Source of the DNA: Reyranella sp.
Lineage (GTDB): Bacteria > Pseudomonadota > Alphaproteobacteria > Reyranellales > Reyranellaceae
Length of the DNA stretch: 64,000 bases
Direction: 5' to 3'
NCBI RefSeq assembly: GCF_004297265.1
Contig: NZ_SCUT01000061.1
Location: 1-64,000 of the forward strand
Shown here in pieces: positions 44,674-54,096 of this stretch. The notes under the pieces are model-generated. The model saw nothing but the letters and a program-made list of their open reading frames with translations, did not search any database and was not told where the DNA came from. Both the position numbers and the translations under genes were made by a program. Numbering within the stretch: position 1 is the stretch's first letter; the number at the start of each line of letters is the position of its first letter.

Positions 44674-46167
44674 TCATTCCTGCGGCGTAAAGCTTTGCTC
44701 TGACCGGTCCCGGCGGCCGAACGACTGCGCCCACCCCATGCCGAGCAGGGCTGCCGTCACGAAGCCGATGGCTGGGATCTGAAGGCTGAAGTCGATGAGG
44801 GAATGAAGGATCGGAACGGTGGCGACCGAGAAGGCTGCAATCGGCAGGTAGCGATGGGCGAGGCGGCGCGTCAGGGCGCCGCGCAAGCAGACCGCCCAGG
44901 GCAATGCCACCACGACCATCGCGGGGATTGCCGCGACCACGCCGAGTTCGACCACCGTCTCGAGCGGGGTCGAGTGGGCGATGTCGTTGGGCTGCAGGCT
45001 GTTGGAGGGCTGCAGGAGCGCGAAGACGTCGCCGAAGCCGCCCAACCCCCAACCCAGCCAGGGGGACATCGCAATCGCCTGGAATGCGGCCGCCCAGATC
45101 CGCAGGCGCGATGAATCGTCGGCCGCGGCGGCAAACTTGTAGAGCATGCCACTGCCGGCGACGCCGCCGACCACGAGAAAAACCGCAAGTCCGACGAAGA
45201 AGATGCGGCCAAGCTCCGGGCGCGATCGCCAGCGGCCTCGCATGAGAAGTAGGCCGAGGATCAGCATCCCGGCCACCGACGCGCCGAAACCCGCGCGAGA
45301 TGCCGACATCAGCATGCCCCCCAGCATCAACAGCGAGAGGGCAAGCAGGACGACGCGCGGGCCGGTGAACCAGTCCACGAGGCGGACGTCGTCTCCTTCG
45401 TCGTAGCCGTACGGGACGTTGACCTTCCTGCGGTGACCGCTGAAGACCAGCGCGAGGGCTGCGACCACGCACATGCCCATGTAGCAGGCGAACGAATTGC
45501 TGTTCACGAAGGTGCCGCCCATCAAACAGCGATCGCCCAGAGTGAGTTCGAACTGCTTGCGCAAGTAGCCGCCGAGGTAGCAGGAGTTCGTCGACATCTG
45601 CATCGCAATGCCATAGCTCACCACCAGAACGCCGCTGGCGACGAGCGCAACGAGGAACCATCGCGCATTGTCGCGGTCGCGGCACAGGGCGCGCGCCATC
45701 AGGAAGATCAGCGCGCAGGCCAGGCATTTCAGGAGCGAGTTGCGGGCCGCGTCGGCGGCAATCGCCGGGATCGGCGCATGGGCACTGCCCAGGATCTCGG
45801 CGGCACGGGTGAACAGCCAGGCGTCGGCCGTGAGGGGCGTCCATGTCGTCATCTGCCACAACGCGAATGCCGCAAAGAAGAGCCAGCAGCCGACCAGCAC
45901 CAGCAACGGCAGACGTTCGAGCGCCCCCACGGCATGCCCACCGCGGGCGCCGAGCCCGAGCGAAACCGGAATCGCGATCAGGCCGAGCATCACGCAGAGC
46001 GGAGCCCATGCCCAGTCCCGATTGGCCCCCATGGGCAGGGCGGCCAGCACGACCATGGCGAAGAAGACGAAGACCACGATCTTGTCGATGGTGCGACGGA
46101 CGAACCACTGCCAGTCGCGAAGCACGACCACGCCCGGTTCGTGGCCCTTTTCAGTCCATTGCGTCAT
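44674..46167 (-). CDS. O-antigen ligase/polymerase family membrane protein (Wzy_C domain)
   Basis: The start is ATG 46167 (497 residues), overlapping the stop of the upstream gene (ATGA). About ten to twelve hydrophobic helices are present (FVFFAMVVLAAL, VLVGCWLFFAAFAL, VGLAVFLVVGGVAG and others). The largest periplasmic loops contain GGTFVNSNSFACYMGMC and, near the end, RIWAAAFQAIAMSPWLGWGLGGF with NDIAHSTPLETVVELGVVA. The W-GWGLGGF and HS-PLE patterns are the Wzy_C signature of O-antigen ligases and EPS polymerases. Either polymerisation of repeats or ligation to a lipid is possible. It is 115 bp from the sugar transferase gene. Confidence 0.88.
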   Translation of the reverse strand: MTQWTEKGHEPGVVVLRDWQWFVRRTIDKIVVFVFFAMVVLAALPMGANRDWAWAPLCVMLGLIAIPVSLGLGARGGHAVGALERLPLLVLVGCWLFFAAFALWQMTTWTPLTADAWLFTRAAEILGSAHAPIPAIAADAARNSLLKCLACALIFLMARALCRDRDNARWFLVALVASGVLVVSYGIAMQMSTNSCYLGGYLRKQFELTLGDRCLMGGTFVNSNSFACYMGMCVVAALALVFSGHRRKVNVPYGYDEGDDVRLVDWFTGPRVVLLALSLLMLGGMLMSASRAGFGASVAGMLILGLLLMRGRWRSRPELGRIFFVGLAVFLVVGGVAGSGMLYKFAAAADDSSRLRIWAAAFQAIAMSPWLGWGLGGFGDVFALLQPSNSLQPNDIAHSTPLETVVELGVVAAIPAMVVVALPWAVCLRGALTRRLAHRYLPIAAFSVATVPILHSLIDFSLQIPAIGFVTAALLGMGWAQSFGRRDRSEQSFTPQE

Positions 46168-46841
46168 GACTTCTTTTTCCGGCGCTCCGTCAGCAGACGG
46201 GTCAGCTCTTCCTGGGCGCCGGCCTCGTTGCGGACGAAATAGCGGACGAACAGCTCGTCGACCGGGGTGCGGATGGCGTCGGCGAACCACTCGTGGTTGG
46301 GCGAAAGCTGCCAGGTCCGCGCGACATAGAGGGCGACCGTCTCGCGTTGGGCGGTCGTCAGTGCCTGCCAGTTGTCGAGGACCAGCCTCAACCGCACCGG
46401 CCACAGCGGCAGAAGCATGGGTGCGGTATCGATCGACATCAGGAGCGGCGCGACCGACGCCTGCGAGGGTCCGCCGAGCGCCAGCCGGACGGACGAGAGC
46501 CGCAGCCACTGTATCCCCCTGGCGGGGTCGTCACCCAGGCCCGCGCGGAGGTCATCCTCGGCACGTTTCAGCCATTCGGTGCGCTGCTGGGCAGTGGGTG
46601 CGAAATTGGGCGACAGGGCCGCGCCGGCCAGCAGCTCGGACCGCTGGAAGTAACGACCCGCCGTCGGGTCGAGATCGACGGCGCGGTCGAGCCTGTCGAT
46701 GGCATTCAGCAAGGCGTCGAGGGATAGTCTGTAGTTAAGGCGGAGCGCCGTTGCCGCACTGTCGGCCTGCTGTGCCTGCCATGCGCTCTTCATCACCGGC
46801 CATGCGAACCAGACGAGAAGAAGCCCGCCGAGGCCCAGCAA
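46164..46841 (-). CDS. Membrane-anchored TPR-like hypothetical protein of the EPS operon
   Basis: The protein is about 225 residues. The start is unsure: TTG 46841 is the first usable codon before the hydrophobic helix (LGLGGLLLVWFAWPV), and an in-frame stop lies near 46885. After the single N-terminal membrane helix it is helical (LDALLNAIDRLDRAVDLDPTAGRY...), resembling TPR pairs, and ends in a basic tail (TERRKKKS). It overlaps the Wzy/WaaL-like gene by 4 nt, so the two are translated together. It may be a periplasmic helper of the polymerase. No family name is assigned with confidence. Confidence 0.7.
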   Translation of the reverse strand: MLGLGGLLLVWFAWPVMKSAWQAQQADSAATALRLNYRLSLDALLNAIDRLDRAVDLDPTAGRYFQRSELLAGAALSPNFAPTAQQRTEWLKRAEDDLRAGLGDDPARGIQWLRLSSVRLALGGPSQASVAPLLMSIDTAPMLLPLWPVRLRLVLDNWQALTTAQRETVALYVARTWQLSPNHEWFADAIRTPVDELFVRYFVRNEAGAQEELTRLLTERRKKKS

Positions 46842-46946
46842 GCCACGCAGCAGCCCATTTATCGAGACGCCCAGAAATCACTCCCCCAGTATCGTCGGGA
46901 CGCATCACGACCGTATTTTGCACTCAACCGCTGTATTTCTGCATTG

Positions 46947-47954
46947 TCAAAGGGCTTGGGTGGGCGACGCCTGGGCGGCCGGGGCTGCAGGCTCCGTTGG
47001 CGCAGCGGCCGGCGGGACCGTCGGTGCCTGTGATGAAGCTGGTTCCAGCGGAACCGCCGGATCGGCGACGGGCAGGGAGTCGAGCGTATGAACCTGCACG
47101 TCGACCGAGGCATTGACGGTAACCTCGGATGATCCGGTGAATGTGCCCTTGATCGGCATGGCCTGCTCCGGGTCTCGACCGACCGCCACGCGGATCAGTC
47201 GCTCGCTGCCCACGATGCCGTTGGTCGGGTCGAACTCCACCCAGCCGGCGCCCGGCAGGTAGACCTCCATCCAGGCGTGCGGATAGGCATGCGTCGTCGC
47301 CTCGCCCGGCGCAGTGTCGAGCGCGGGATCGTAGAGGTAGCCCGTGATGAACCGCGCCGCGAGGCCGAGCGAACGGCAGCATTCGATCATCAGGAGCGCA
47401 TAGTCGCGGCAGGTGCCGCCGCCGGTCTCGAGCGTGACGGCGGGTACCTGCGTGCCGATCTCGAAGCGCATCGCGTATTTCAGCTTCTGCTGGATGCCCA
47501 CGCAGAGCCGCTTCAGGAGCTCGAACGTATCGTTGCCGCCCTCGCCTTCCATGAACTGCTTGGTCCACGGACCGACGATCGCATTGGGGTCCGGATAGGC
47601 GCGCTCGATGTAGCGTGCGAGGTCGGGCGCCTCTTCCGCCGCATAGCTGAAGGGCAAGGTCCGGGCGAACTCCTCGATTGGCGGCAGCTCCGGCGGCACG
47701 CCGAAATGCTCCAGCTGGATCGTGCTGAGCAGTTCGAGCACCTGGGTGGTGCCTTCGAACGAGGCGATGGCGATCGAATTGCCAAACGGGTCGTGGATCC
47801 ACCGGACTTGGGCGGCCGGTTCGATCACCAATCCCGTGCGAAGAAGCCGCAGGTCGTGGCTGTCGCGCGGCCGGAACATCAGCCGGTGTTCGCCGAGCGA
47901 CACCGGCTCGGAATATTCGTAACGAGTGCGGTGGACGATCTCGAGGGTGCGCAT
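46947..47954 (-). CDS. Transglutaminase-like cysteine protease family protein
   Basis: The protein has 335 residues from ATG 47954 (RTLEIVHRTRYEYSEPVSLGEHRL). The N-terminal ~80 residues are the bacterial transglutaminase-like beta domain. The catalytic core has Cys in GGGTCRDYALLMIE, His in HAYPHAWMEVY and Asp in GWVEFDPTNG, in the standard order. A Pro/Ala-rich tail of ~45 residues (PTVPPAAAPTEPAAPAAQ) follows the domain. Such proteins are common in proteobacteria, often without a known substrate. It is divergent, over 138 bp, from the phosphate transporter, and separate from the glycan operon. Confidence 0.88.
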   Translation of the reverse strand: MRTLEIVHRTRYEYSEPVSLGEHRLMFRPRDSHDLRLLRTGLVIEPAAQVRWIHDPFGNSIAIASFEGTTQVLELLSTIQLEHFGVPPELPPIEEFARTLPFSYAAEEAPDLARYIERAYPDPNAIVGPWTKQFMEGEGGNDTFELLKRLCVGIQQKLKYAMRFEIGTQVPAVTLETGGGTCRDYALLMIECCRSLGLAARFITGYLYDPALDTAPGEATTHAYPHAWMEVYLPGAGWVEFDPTNGIVGSERLIRVAVGRDPEQAMPIKGTFTGSSEVTVNASVDVQVHTLDSLPVADPAVPLEPASSQAPTVPPAAAPTEPAAPAAQASPTQAL

Positions 47955-48092
47955 GCGAGCGCGATAATGCCTCAAGGCCCCTGCGGTTGCATCCGCGCTG
48001 AAACCGGTAAGTACAGGGCCCCTGAGCCCATTGTCACGGGCGCGTCAAGAGATCCGGCAATTATCCCCCTGCAGTTTCTCGAGGGGAGAATC

Positions 48093-49715
48093 ATGACCAA
48101 TGTCGCCATGCAGGCACCGCCGATCGAACCGGCGGCCCCCAGCCCACGCCCCGATCTCGACAAGGGCTTCAATCCGCTTTCCCTGATCCTGTTCGTCGGC
48201 TTGCTGACGGGCGGATTCCTGTATGTCGTGTACAGCGTCTACGCCGACGTCAACGCGGCGGGCACCAGGATCACGACCCTCCTGCCGTTCCTGTTGCTCT
48301 TCGTGGCGCTGCTGATTGCACTCGGCTTCGAGTTCGTGAACGGCTTCCACGACACCGCCAATGCGGTCGCCACAGTGATCTACACCCACTCGCTGCCGGC
48401 AGAGCTCGCCGTCGTCTGGTCGGGGGTCTTCAACTTCCTGGGCGTACTGACTTCCACCGGCGCCGTCGCCTTCGGCATCGTCTCGCTCCTGCCGGTCGAG
48501 CTGATCCTGCAGGTCGGCAGCAGCGCCGGCTTCGCCATGGTCTTTGCCCTGCTGATCGCCGCCATCATCTGGAACCTCGGTACCTGGTGGCTCGGTCTCC
48601 CGGCCTCGAGTTCGCACACGCTGATCGGCTCGATCATCGGCGTCGGTATCGCCAACGCGCTGGCGCGCGGCATCGACGGGACCTCGGGCGTGGACTGGAG
48701 CAAGGCGACGGAGATCGGCTACGCGCTGCTGCTCTCGCCGCTGTTCGGCTTCTGCGCGGCGGGCCTGGTGCTCCTGTCGCTGAAGGTGCTGGTCCGCAAT
48801 CCCGCGCTCTACGCCGAGCCGAAGGGCAAGGAGCCGCCGCCGTGGTGGATCCGCGGCATCCTCATCCTGACCTGCACAGGCGTAAGCTTCGCGCACGGCT
48901 CGAACGACGGACAGAAGGGCATGGGCCTCATCATGCTGATCCTGATCGGCACGGTGCCCACCGCCTACGCACTGAACCGCACGCCGGCGCCGAGCCAGAT
49001 GGAGTCCTTCCAGGCGGCCTCGGCCGCCGCGGCGGTCGTGATCGAGAAGCAGGCCGCGGGCTACAATGTGCTCGGCAATCCGCGGCCCGCCGTTACGAGC
49101 TATATCTCGCAGCGCAAGATGAGCGAGGGTACCTACGTGTCTCTCGCCGCGCTGGTGAAGGAGATCGCCGACCAAGTCGACAAGTACGGCTCGGTCGACA
49201 AGATCCCGGCCGAAGCCGTCAGCAACACGCGTAACGACATGTATCTCGCATCGGAGGCCCTGCGCTTCATGATGAAGGACAAGGAGAACTCGCTCACCAA
49301 ACCAGAGGCGGCCGCCCTCAACATCTACAAGAAGGAACTCGACATGGCGACGCGGTTCATCCCGACCTGGGTCAAGGTCGCGGTGGCGATCGCGCTGGGC
49401 CTCGGCACCATGATTGGCTGGAAGCGCATCGTCGTCACGGTCGGCGAGAGGATCGGCAAGAGCCATCTCACCTATGCGCAGGGCGCGTCGGCCGAGCTGG
49501 TGGCGGCCGGCACCATCGCCGCCGCCGACATCTACGGCCTGCCGGTGTCCACGACGCACGTCCTGTCGTCGGGCGTCGCGGGCACGATGGCGGCCAACGG
49601 CTCGGGACTGCAATGGGCCACGGTCCGCAACCTGCTGATGGCCTGGGTGCTCACCCTGCCCTGCGCCATCGCCCTGTCGGCCGGCCTCTATATGCTCTTC
49701 CTCCAGATATTCTGA
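48093..49715 (+). CDS. pit: Inorganic phosphate transporter, PiT family
   Basis: The start is ATG 48093 behind GAGGGGAGA (540 residues); a longer open frame upstream belongs to the reverse of the transglutaminase gene. The two PiT repeats are clear: GFEFVNGFHDTANAVATVIYTHS in the first half and ASAELVAAGTIAAADIYGLPVSTTHVLSSGV in the second, with SSSHTLIGSIIGVGIANAL in between. About ten helices are present, with a large cytoplasmic loop (~310-420) between them. It is a sodium- or proton-coupled low-affinity phosphate importer. The loop contains FAHGSNDGQKGMG, a family motif. Confidence 0.93.
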   Translation: MTNVAMQAPPIEPAAPSPRPDLDKGFNPLSLILFVGLLTGGFLYVVYSVYADVNAAGTRITTLLPFLLLFVALLIALGFEFVNGFHDTANAVATVIYTHSLPAELAVVWSGVFNFLGVLTSTGAVAFGIVSLLPVELILQVGSSAGFAMVFALLIAAIIWNLGTWWLGLPASSSHTLIGSIIGVGIANALARGIDGTSGVDWSKATEIGYALLLSPLFGFCAAGLVLLSLKVLVRNPALYAEPKGKEPPPWWIRGILILTCTGVSFAHGSNDGQKGMGLIMLILIGTVPTAYALNRTPAPSQMESFQAASAAAAVVIEKQAAGYNVLGNPRPAVTSYISQRKMSEGTYVSLAALVKEIADQVDKYGSVDKIPAEAVSNTRNDMYLASEALRFMMKDKENSLTKPEAAALNIYKKELDMATRFIPTWVKVAVAIALGLGTMIGWKRIVVTVGERIGKSHLTYAQGASAELVAAGTIAAADIYGLPVSTTHVLSSGVAGTMAANGSGLQWATVRNLLMAWVLTLPCAIALSAGLYMLFLQIF

Positions 49716-49784
49716 GGAAGCGATTTGACGGACACGGCAGCGGGCCTATCGTTTCAACAACAACGAAACAGGAGGACCGCCGCC

Positions 49785-50873
49785 ATGCTGTATACCTGCG
49801 ATCCGAGCCCGCGCCGTCTCGCTGCCGCAGCGAAGCGGGGCGCCCGAAGGACCTCCGGACCGGTGATAGACATCCACTGCCATATCGTTTCGCCCGAAGC
49901 GGCCGCATTGGTTGCCGCCTCGGGAATCGCGCCTGACGAGCCGATGGGCCGCTTCTCCAACGAGGCCACGCGTGCCGTCCAGAAGGCCCAGACCGAGACG
50001 GTCCGCCCCATGCTCACCTCGGTCGAGCGACGCATCGCCGACATGGACAAGATGGGCGTCGACATCCAGGCGATCTCGCCGGCCCCGCCGCAATACTTCT
50101 ACTGGACGCCGCCGGAGCTCGGCCGCGACGCGGCACGCCTGATCAATGACAACATTGCGGCTACCGTCGCCAGGCACCCGGACCGCCTCGTCGGACTGGG
50201 CACCGTGCCCATGCAGGCTCCTGAATTCGCAGTGGCTGAACTCGAGCGTGCGGTGAAAACGCTCGGCCTGCGCGGCGTCGAACTCTGCACCAACGTCGCG
50301 GGCGCCGACCTCTCCGAGCAGAAGTTCCGGCCGGTCTTCGCCAAGGCCGAAGAGCTGGGCGTGCTGGTCTTCCTGCATCCCAACGGCTTTCCCGACGGGC
50401 GCCGCTTCTCCGAACACTATTTCAGCAACGTTATCGGCAACCCGCTCGATTCCACCGTGGCCGTCAGCCACCTGATCTTCGGCGGCGTGCTCGACGCCTA
50501 TCCCAAGCTCAAGGTCTGCGTGGCGCACGGCGGCGGCTTCCTGCCCGCCTATGCCGGCCGCATGGACCATGCCCACGGCGCGCGCTCGGACTGCCGTCTC
50601 TGCATCAAGAAGAAGCCGAGCTGGTACCTGAAGAAGATGTACTTCGACACGATCGTGTTCGAGGAGAGCCAGCTCGAATATCTCGTGAAGACCTACGGCA
50701 GCGATCGCATCCTGATGGGCACCGACTATCCATTCGACATGGGCATGTACGAGCCCATCGAATTCGTGTCGGGCGCAAAGCTCACGGCTTCCGACAAGCA
50801 GGCGATCCTGGGTGGCAATGCCGCAAGGCTCCTGAAGCTGAAGAGCAAGCGGCCCGTTCAGGCGAAGGGATAA
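49785..50873 (+). CDS. Amidohydrolase family protein (ACMSD-like)
   Basis: The protein has 362 residues from ATG 49785 behind AGGAGG. Metal-binding motifs of the amidohydrolase-2 (ACMSD) group are HxH at His31/His33 (VIDIHCHIVSP), FLHPNGFPDG, CVAHGGGFLPAYAGRMDHA, and MGTDYPFDMGMY with the metal-site Asp. Family members decarboxylate or hydrolyse aromatic-pathway intermediates such as aminocarboxymuconate semialdehyde. No other catabolic genes lie next to it, so the substrate is open. The 3' end overlaps the convergent metallophosphoesterase gene by 16 bp. Confidence 0.87.
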   Translation: MLYTCDPSPRRLAAAAKRGARRTSGPVIDIHCHIVSPEAAALVAASGIAPDEPMGRFSNEATRAVQKAQTETVRPMLTSVERRIADMDKMGVDIQAISPAPPQYFYWTPPELGRDAARLINDNIAATVARHPDRLVGLGTVPMQAPEFAVAELERAVKTLGLRGVELCTNVAGADLSEQKFRPVFAKAEELGVLVFLHPNGFPDGRRFSEHYFSNVIGNPLDSTVAVSHLIFGGVLDAYPKLKVCVAHGGGFLPAYAGRMDHAHGARSDCRLCIKKKPSWYLKKMYFDTIVFEESQLEYLVKTYGSDRILMGTDYPFDMGMYEPIEFVSGAKLTASDKQAILGGNAARLLKLKSKRPVQAKG

Positions 50874-51655
50874 GGCCCCGGAAACGTCCCGATCGGGACG
50901 AAGTGCGTGATGAGCCCCGTCCCTTCCTGCCAATGATGCAGCAACATCGCCGAGGGCTCGATGTATGACGCCGGCCTGGCATCGGGCCGGAGCTGCAACG
51001 CGATCGTCGTCGTCGTCGATGGCGCGGTGCACAAGGTCGTGCCGCCGAAGCGCAACTGCATGACACGATGGACATGGCCGCACAGGAGACGCTCGACCTG
51101 CTTGTGTCGCGCCAGGACGGCGGACAGCCGCTGTCCTTCACGACACGAATAGGGATCCATGTAGGGAATGCCGGTGTCGAACGGCGGCTGATGCATCATC
51201 ACGATCGTCGGGCGCGACGGTTCCGCCGCCAGCACGCGATCGAGCCAGGCCGCACCCTCCTCGCTCATTGCGCCGTGGTGCAAACCCGGCAGGGTGACGT
51301 CGACGGCCACGACGCGCACGGGACCTCGATCGCCGACCGCGTAATCGATGGGGCCCTGCGCCGGCAGCCACGAGTGTCCGGCAAATGCCCGCCGGAAGGC
51401 TTCGCGCTCGTCATGGTTGCCCGGGATCGCCAGCACCGGCACGTCGAGCGATGCCAGCAGCCGGGTCAGCATGGCGTATTCGTCGGCCTGGCCATGATCC
51501 ACGAGATCGCCGCTCAGCAGCACAAGGTCGGGTCGGGGATCGAGCGCGTTCACATGCGCAATCGCCGCTGCGAACTGCGCATTCGAATCGACGACTCCCT
51601 GGTACAGTTCGCCGTCCGGACGAACATGCGGATCGGAGAGGTGCGCGATCAGCAT
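50858..51655 (-). CDS. Metallophosphoesterase (CpdA/Icc-like)
   Basis: This 265-residue calcineurin-like phosphoesterase has Asp8/His10 (LSDPH), Asp50 (LLSGDLVDHG), the GNHD motif (Asn80 to Asp82), MMHQPPFDTGIP and CGHVHR. The set matches the class III cyclic nucleotide phosphodiesterase group (CpdA, GpdQ). It could hydrolyse cAMP or phosphodiesters such as glycerophosphoethanolamine. It begins directly after the stop of the DUF2161 gene (TGA ATG), so the two form an operon. Confidence 0.89.
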   Translation of the reverse strand: MLIAHLSDPHVRPDGELYQGVVDSNAQFAAAIAHVNALDPRPDLVLLSGDLVDHGQADEYAMLTRLLASLDVPVLAIPGNHDEREAFRRAFAGHSWLPAQGPIDYAVGDRGPVRVVAVDVTLPGLHHGAMSEEGAAWLDRVLAAEPSRPTIVMMHQPPFDTGIPYMDPYSCREGQRLSAVLARHKQVERLLCGHVHRVMQLRFGGTTLCTAPSTTTTIALQLRPDARPASYIEPSAMLLHHWQEGTGLITHFVPIGTFPGPYPFA

Positions 51656-52306
51656 TCAAGCCGGCTTGCGGTCGAACCGCTCCAGACCTTCGCGCCCTTT
51701 CGGCGTAATCGCATAGACACCGCGCTCCACCCTCTCGAACCAACCATAGACATCCTGTTGCAGGATCTGGGCCGCTTTCGGGGCATCGCAGGCCGCGCGC
51801 AGCGCCGCGACCTTCATCGGCCCGTTCGCCGCCAGCAACTCGGCGCAGCGCAGCGCCTCCTGGCGGTAGGCGGTCATCAGCGGCGCCCGCATCGCCTGGC
51901 CGCCGAGATTGGGATCGCCCACCCGGCGGGCATGTTCGCCCAGCATGCGGCCTGCCTTGCGCTTGTTCTGGCGCGGCGCGTAGGGCGCGGGATCGAGCAC
52001 CACGTCGGCCTTGCCCTTGGCGACCACGATGAAGCCCAGCCCCAGCCGGCGGCACAGCTTCTTCACGTTCTTCATCTGCTTGGGCCATTGGCCCACCGCA
52101 AGATAGACGAGATCGGTCAGCGCCAGCCGGTCGACGCCCTGCAGGACGAGCCCCAGCCCGAAGGTGCGCTTCAGCTCGACCACCACGGGCGGCTCGCTGC
52201 CGCGCACCGCCACCACGTCGCAGCCGCGCACCTCGCCTTTGACGACATAGCCCTGTCCTTCGAGCAACGCCTTCACAGGCGCGTATAGGTCGCTCTCCAA
52301 CGTCAT
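51656..52306 (-). CDS. DUF2161 family PD-(D/E)XK-fold protein
   Basis: The start is ATG 52306 (216 residues). The N-terminal domain has the nuclease-like core: LYAPVKALLEGQGYVVKGEV, then DVVAVRGSEPPVVVELKR, where the Asp, Glu and Lys match a PD-(D/E)XK site. The middle (YAPRQNKRKAGRMLGEHARRVGDPNLGG) and the winged-helix-like C-terminus (ILQQDVYGWFERVERGVYAITPKG) match the DUF2161 family of alphaproteobacteria. The cellular role is unknown; nuclease activity is suggested by fold only. It is divergent from the amidase gene across 49 bp. Confidence 0.85.
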   Translation of the reverse strand: MTLESDLYAPVKALLEGQGYVVKGEVRGCDVVAVRGSEPPVVVELKRTFGLGLVLQGVDRLALTDLVYLAVGQWPKQMKNVKKLCRRLGLGFIVVAKGKADVVLDPAPYAPRQNKRKAGRMLGEHARRVGDPNLGGQAMRAPLMTAYRQEALRCAELLAANGPMKVAALRAACDAPKAAQILQQDVYGWFERVERGVYAITPKGREGLERFDRKPA

Positions 52307-52355
52307 GGCGGCGCACGCTATCATGCTAAGAAAGCAGGCAGATGAGGAAAAAAAG

Positions 52356-53732
52356 ATGACCGAATTGCTGGACCGGGGCGCCGCCGCCATTGCCGCCGCC
52401 GTGCGGACGGGCAAGACCAAAGCGCGTGACGTGGCCGAGATGGCCATCGACCGCGTCGAGGCGCGGAACAAGCAGCTCACCGCCATCGTCGACTTCGATC
52501 CCGCCGAGGCGCGCGCCTCCGCCGATGCCGTCGATGCGAGACGCAAGCAGGGCTTCGACGGCGCCATTCTGGGTGTGCCCTACACCGTCAAGGACACGAC
52601 CTGGGTGCAGGGCCGAACCGTCACCAACGGTTCGCTCCTCTACAAGGACTTCAAGCCGCCCCGCGATGCCGTCGCCGTCGAGCGACTGAAGGCCGCCGGC
52701 GGCGTCTTCCTCGGCATGACCAACACGCCGGAGATGGCGGCCAAGGGCCACACCGAGAACAAGGTCTACGGCCCCTCCCGCCATCCGATGAATCCTGCCC
52801 TGACTCCGGGCGGCTCTTCCGGCGGCGCTGCGGCGGCGCTCGCCGCCGGCTTCTCGCCGATAGCCCTCGGCACTGACGGCGGCGGCTCGGGCCGACGGCC
52901 TGCCTCGCATTGCGGCGTCGTCGGCCTCAAGACCTCGGCCGGCGCCATCCCCGCTCCGTTCGGTTTCGGCGGCGCCTATGGCCCGCTCTACGGTGTGACG
53001 GCGCCGATGGGCCGCACGGTCGCAGATGCCAAGGTCGCCTTCGAGGTGATGGCCGGCCCCGACCGGCGGGACCCGCATTCCGTGGCGCTGCTCGACGTGC
53101 CGCCGCCCAGCAGCCCACGCATCGCCGTGAGTCCGCGGCTCGGCCTCGGCGTCGCCGTCGATCCCGATGTCATGGCGGCTTTCGAGTCTGCCGTTGCAAA
53201 GCTGCGCGCTGCCGGCTGGCGCATCGAAGAAGCCGACGTCACGTGGCCCGACGAGACGTCCGAAAGCGCTTTCGCGGCGGTGAACAGCTCGGCCTCCGCC
53301 CTCCTCTACGGCAAGCAACAGGCAGCCGACCACAATCTGTTTGGCGACAACCTTTCGGGCCTGATCGAGCGCGGCCGGTCCGTGCAAGGAACCGATGTCG
53401 TCGCCGCCTTCCGCTTCGCCGACGCCTGTGCCCGCGCGGTGGCGCAGTTCTTCACCGAGTACGACTACCTGCTGACGCCGACGACCGCCTGCGTCTCCTG
53501 GCCGGTCGAGCAGGTCTATCCGAAGATCATCGAGAACAGGGAGGTGGGGCCGCGCGGCCACGCCGCCTTCACGCCGCTGTTCAATCTCGCCCTCGTACCG
53601 GGCATCTCGATCCCCTGCGGTGCCGGTCGTGAGGGACTGCCGGTCGGCCTGCAGATCGTCGCGCCGCGCCTACACGACCGTCCGTTGCTGGCGATGGCGC
53701 AGCGGGCCGAGACGGCGCTCGGCGTCGGCTGA
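52356..53732 (+). CDS. Amidase (amidase signature family)
   Basis: The start is ATG 52356 (458 residues) after an A/G-rich ribosome site; ATG 52323 is in frame but less likely. The Ser-cisSer-Lys triad is visible: Lys79 in GVPYTVKD, the GGSSGG motif at 152-157, and nucleophile Ser178 in GTDGGGSGRRPA. The usual residue after the nucleophile is hydrophobic; here it is Gly. The C-terminal part PGISIPCG-REGLPVGLQIVAPR is typical. It hydrolyses an amide; context gives no substrate. GatA is unlikely, as gatB/gatC are not adjacent. Confidence 0.91.
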   Translation: MTELLDRGAAAIAAAVRTGKTKARDVAEMAIDRVEARNKQLTAIVDFDPAEARASADAVDARRKQGFDGAILGVPYTVKDTTWVQGRTVTNGSLLYKDFKPPRDAVAVERLKAAGGVFLGMTNTPEMAAKGHTENKVYGPSRHPMNPALTPGGSSGGAAAALAAGFSPIALGTDGGGSGRRPASHCGVVGLKTSAGAIPAPFGFGGAYGPLYGVTAPMGRTVADAKVAFEVMAGPDRRDPHSVALLDVPPPSSPRIAVSPRLGLGVAVDPDVMAAFESAVAKLRAAGWRIEEADVTWPDETSESAFAAVNSSASALLYGKQQAADHNLFGDNLSGLIERGRSVQGTDVVAAFRFADACARAVAQFFTEYDYLLTPTTACVSWPVEQVYPKIIENREVGPRGHAAFTPLFNLALVPGISIPCGAGREGLPVGLQIVAPRLHDRPLLAMAQRAETALGVG

Positions 53733-53760
53733 CCGGCTGCCGGCACAGGCTTGGGGAATC

Positions 53761-54021
53761 ATGCAGCCGATTGAAATCCTGATCGTCGTGGGCGTGGCGC
53801 TTGTCGTGGCCATCGCCGTCAAGGTCTTTCGGGCACGCCAGGCGGCGCGAAATCGCGGGCCAGCCCACATCCATGAGGCGCTGATGAAGCGCGCCGAACT
53901 TCACACCGGGCGCAGTCCGTTCCTCAGGAAGGTCGTGAGCGAATTCAGGGCCAATGGGCATGTCTCCAACCGGCAGGCCGAAGCGGTCGCGAAGGCTCTG
54001 AAGCGGCTTGAGGCCCAGTGA
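53761..54021 (+). CDS. Small single-pass membrane protein, unknown
   Basis: The protein is 86 residues from ATG 53761, 28 bp after the amidase stop. An N-terminal membrane helix (IEILIVVGVALVVAIAVKVF) is followed by a basic, helical cytoplasmic part (RARQAARNRG... to KALKRLEAQ). It has no recognised domain. The position suggests co-transcription with the amidase gene. Confidence 0.65.
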   Translation: MQPIEILIVVGVALVVAIAVKVFRARQAARNRGPAHIHEALMKRAELHTGRSPFLRKVVSEFRANGHVSNRQAEAVAKALKRLEAQ

Positions 54022-54096
54022 GCAGGCCATCCGCATTGGACCAAACGGCGGCCTGACCGATAGTCGCCGCGCATTGGGGAGCGCGGAACTGAACGC

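Noticed and set aside
47277-48092. A long N-terminal extension of the PiT transporter
   Set aside because: It is antisense to the transglutaminase-like gene; ATG 48093 has a strong ribosome site and gives the usual PiT length.
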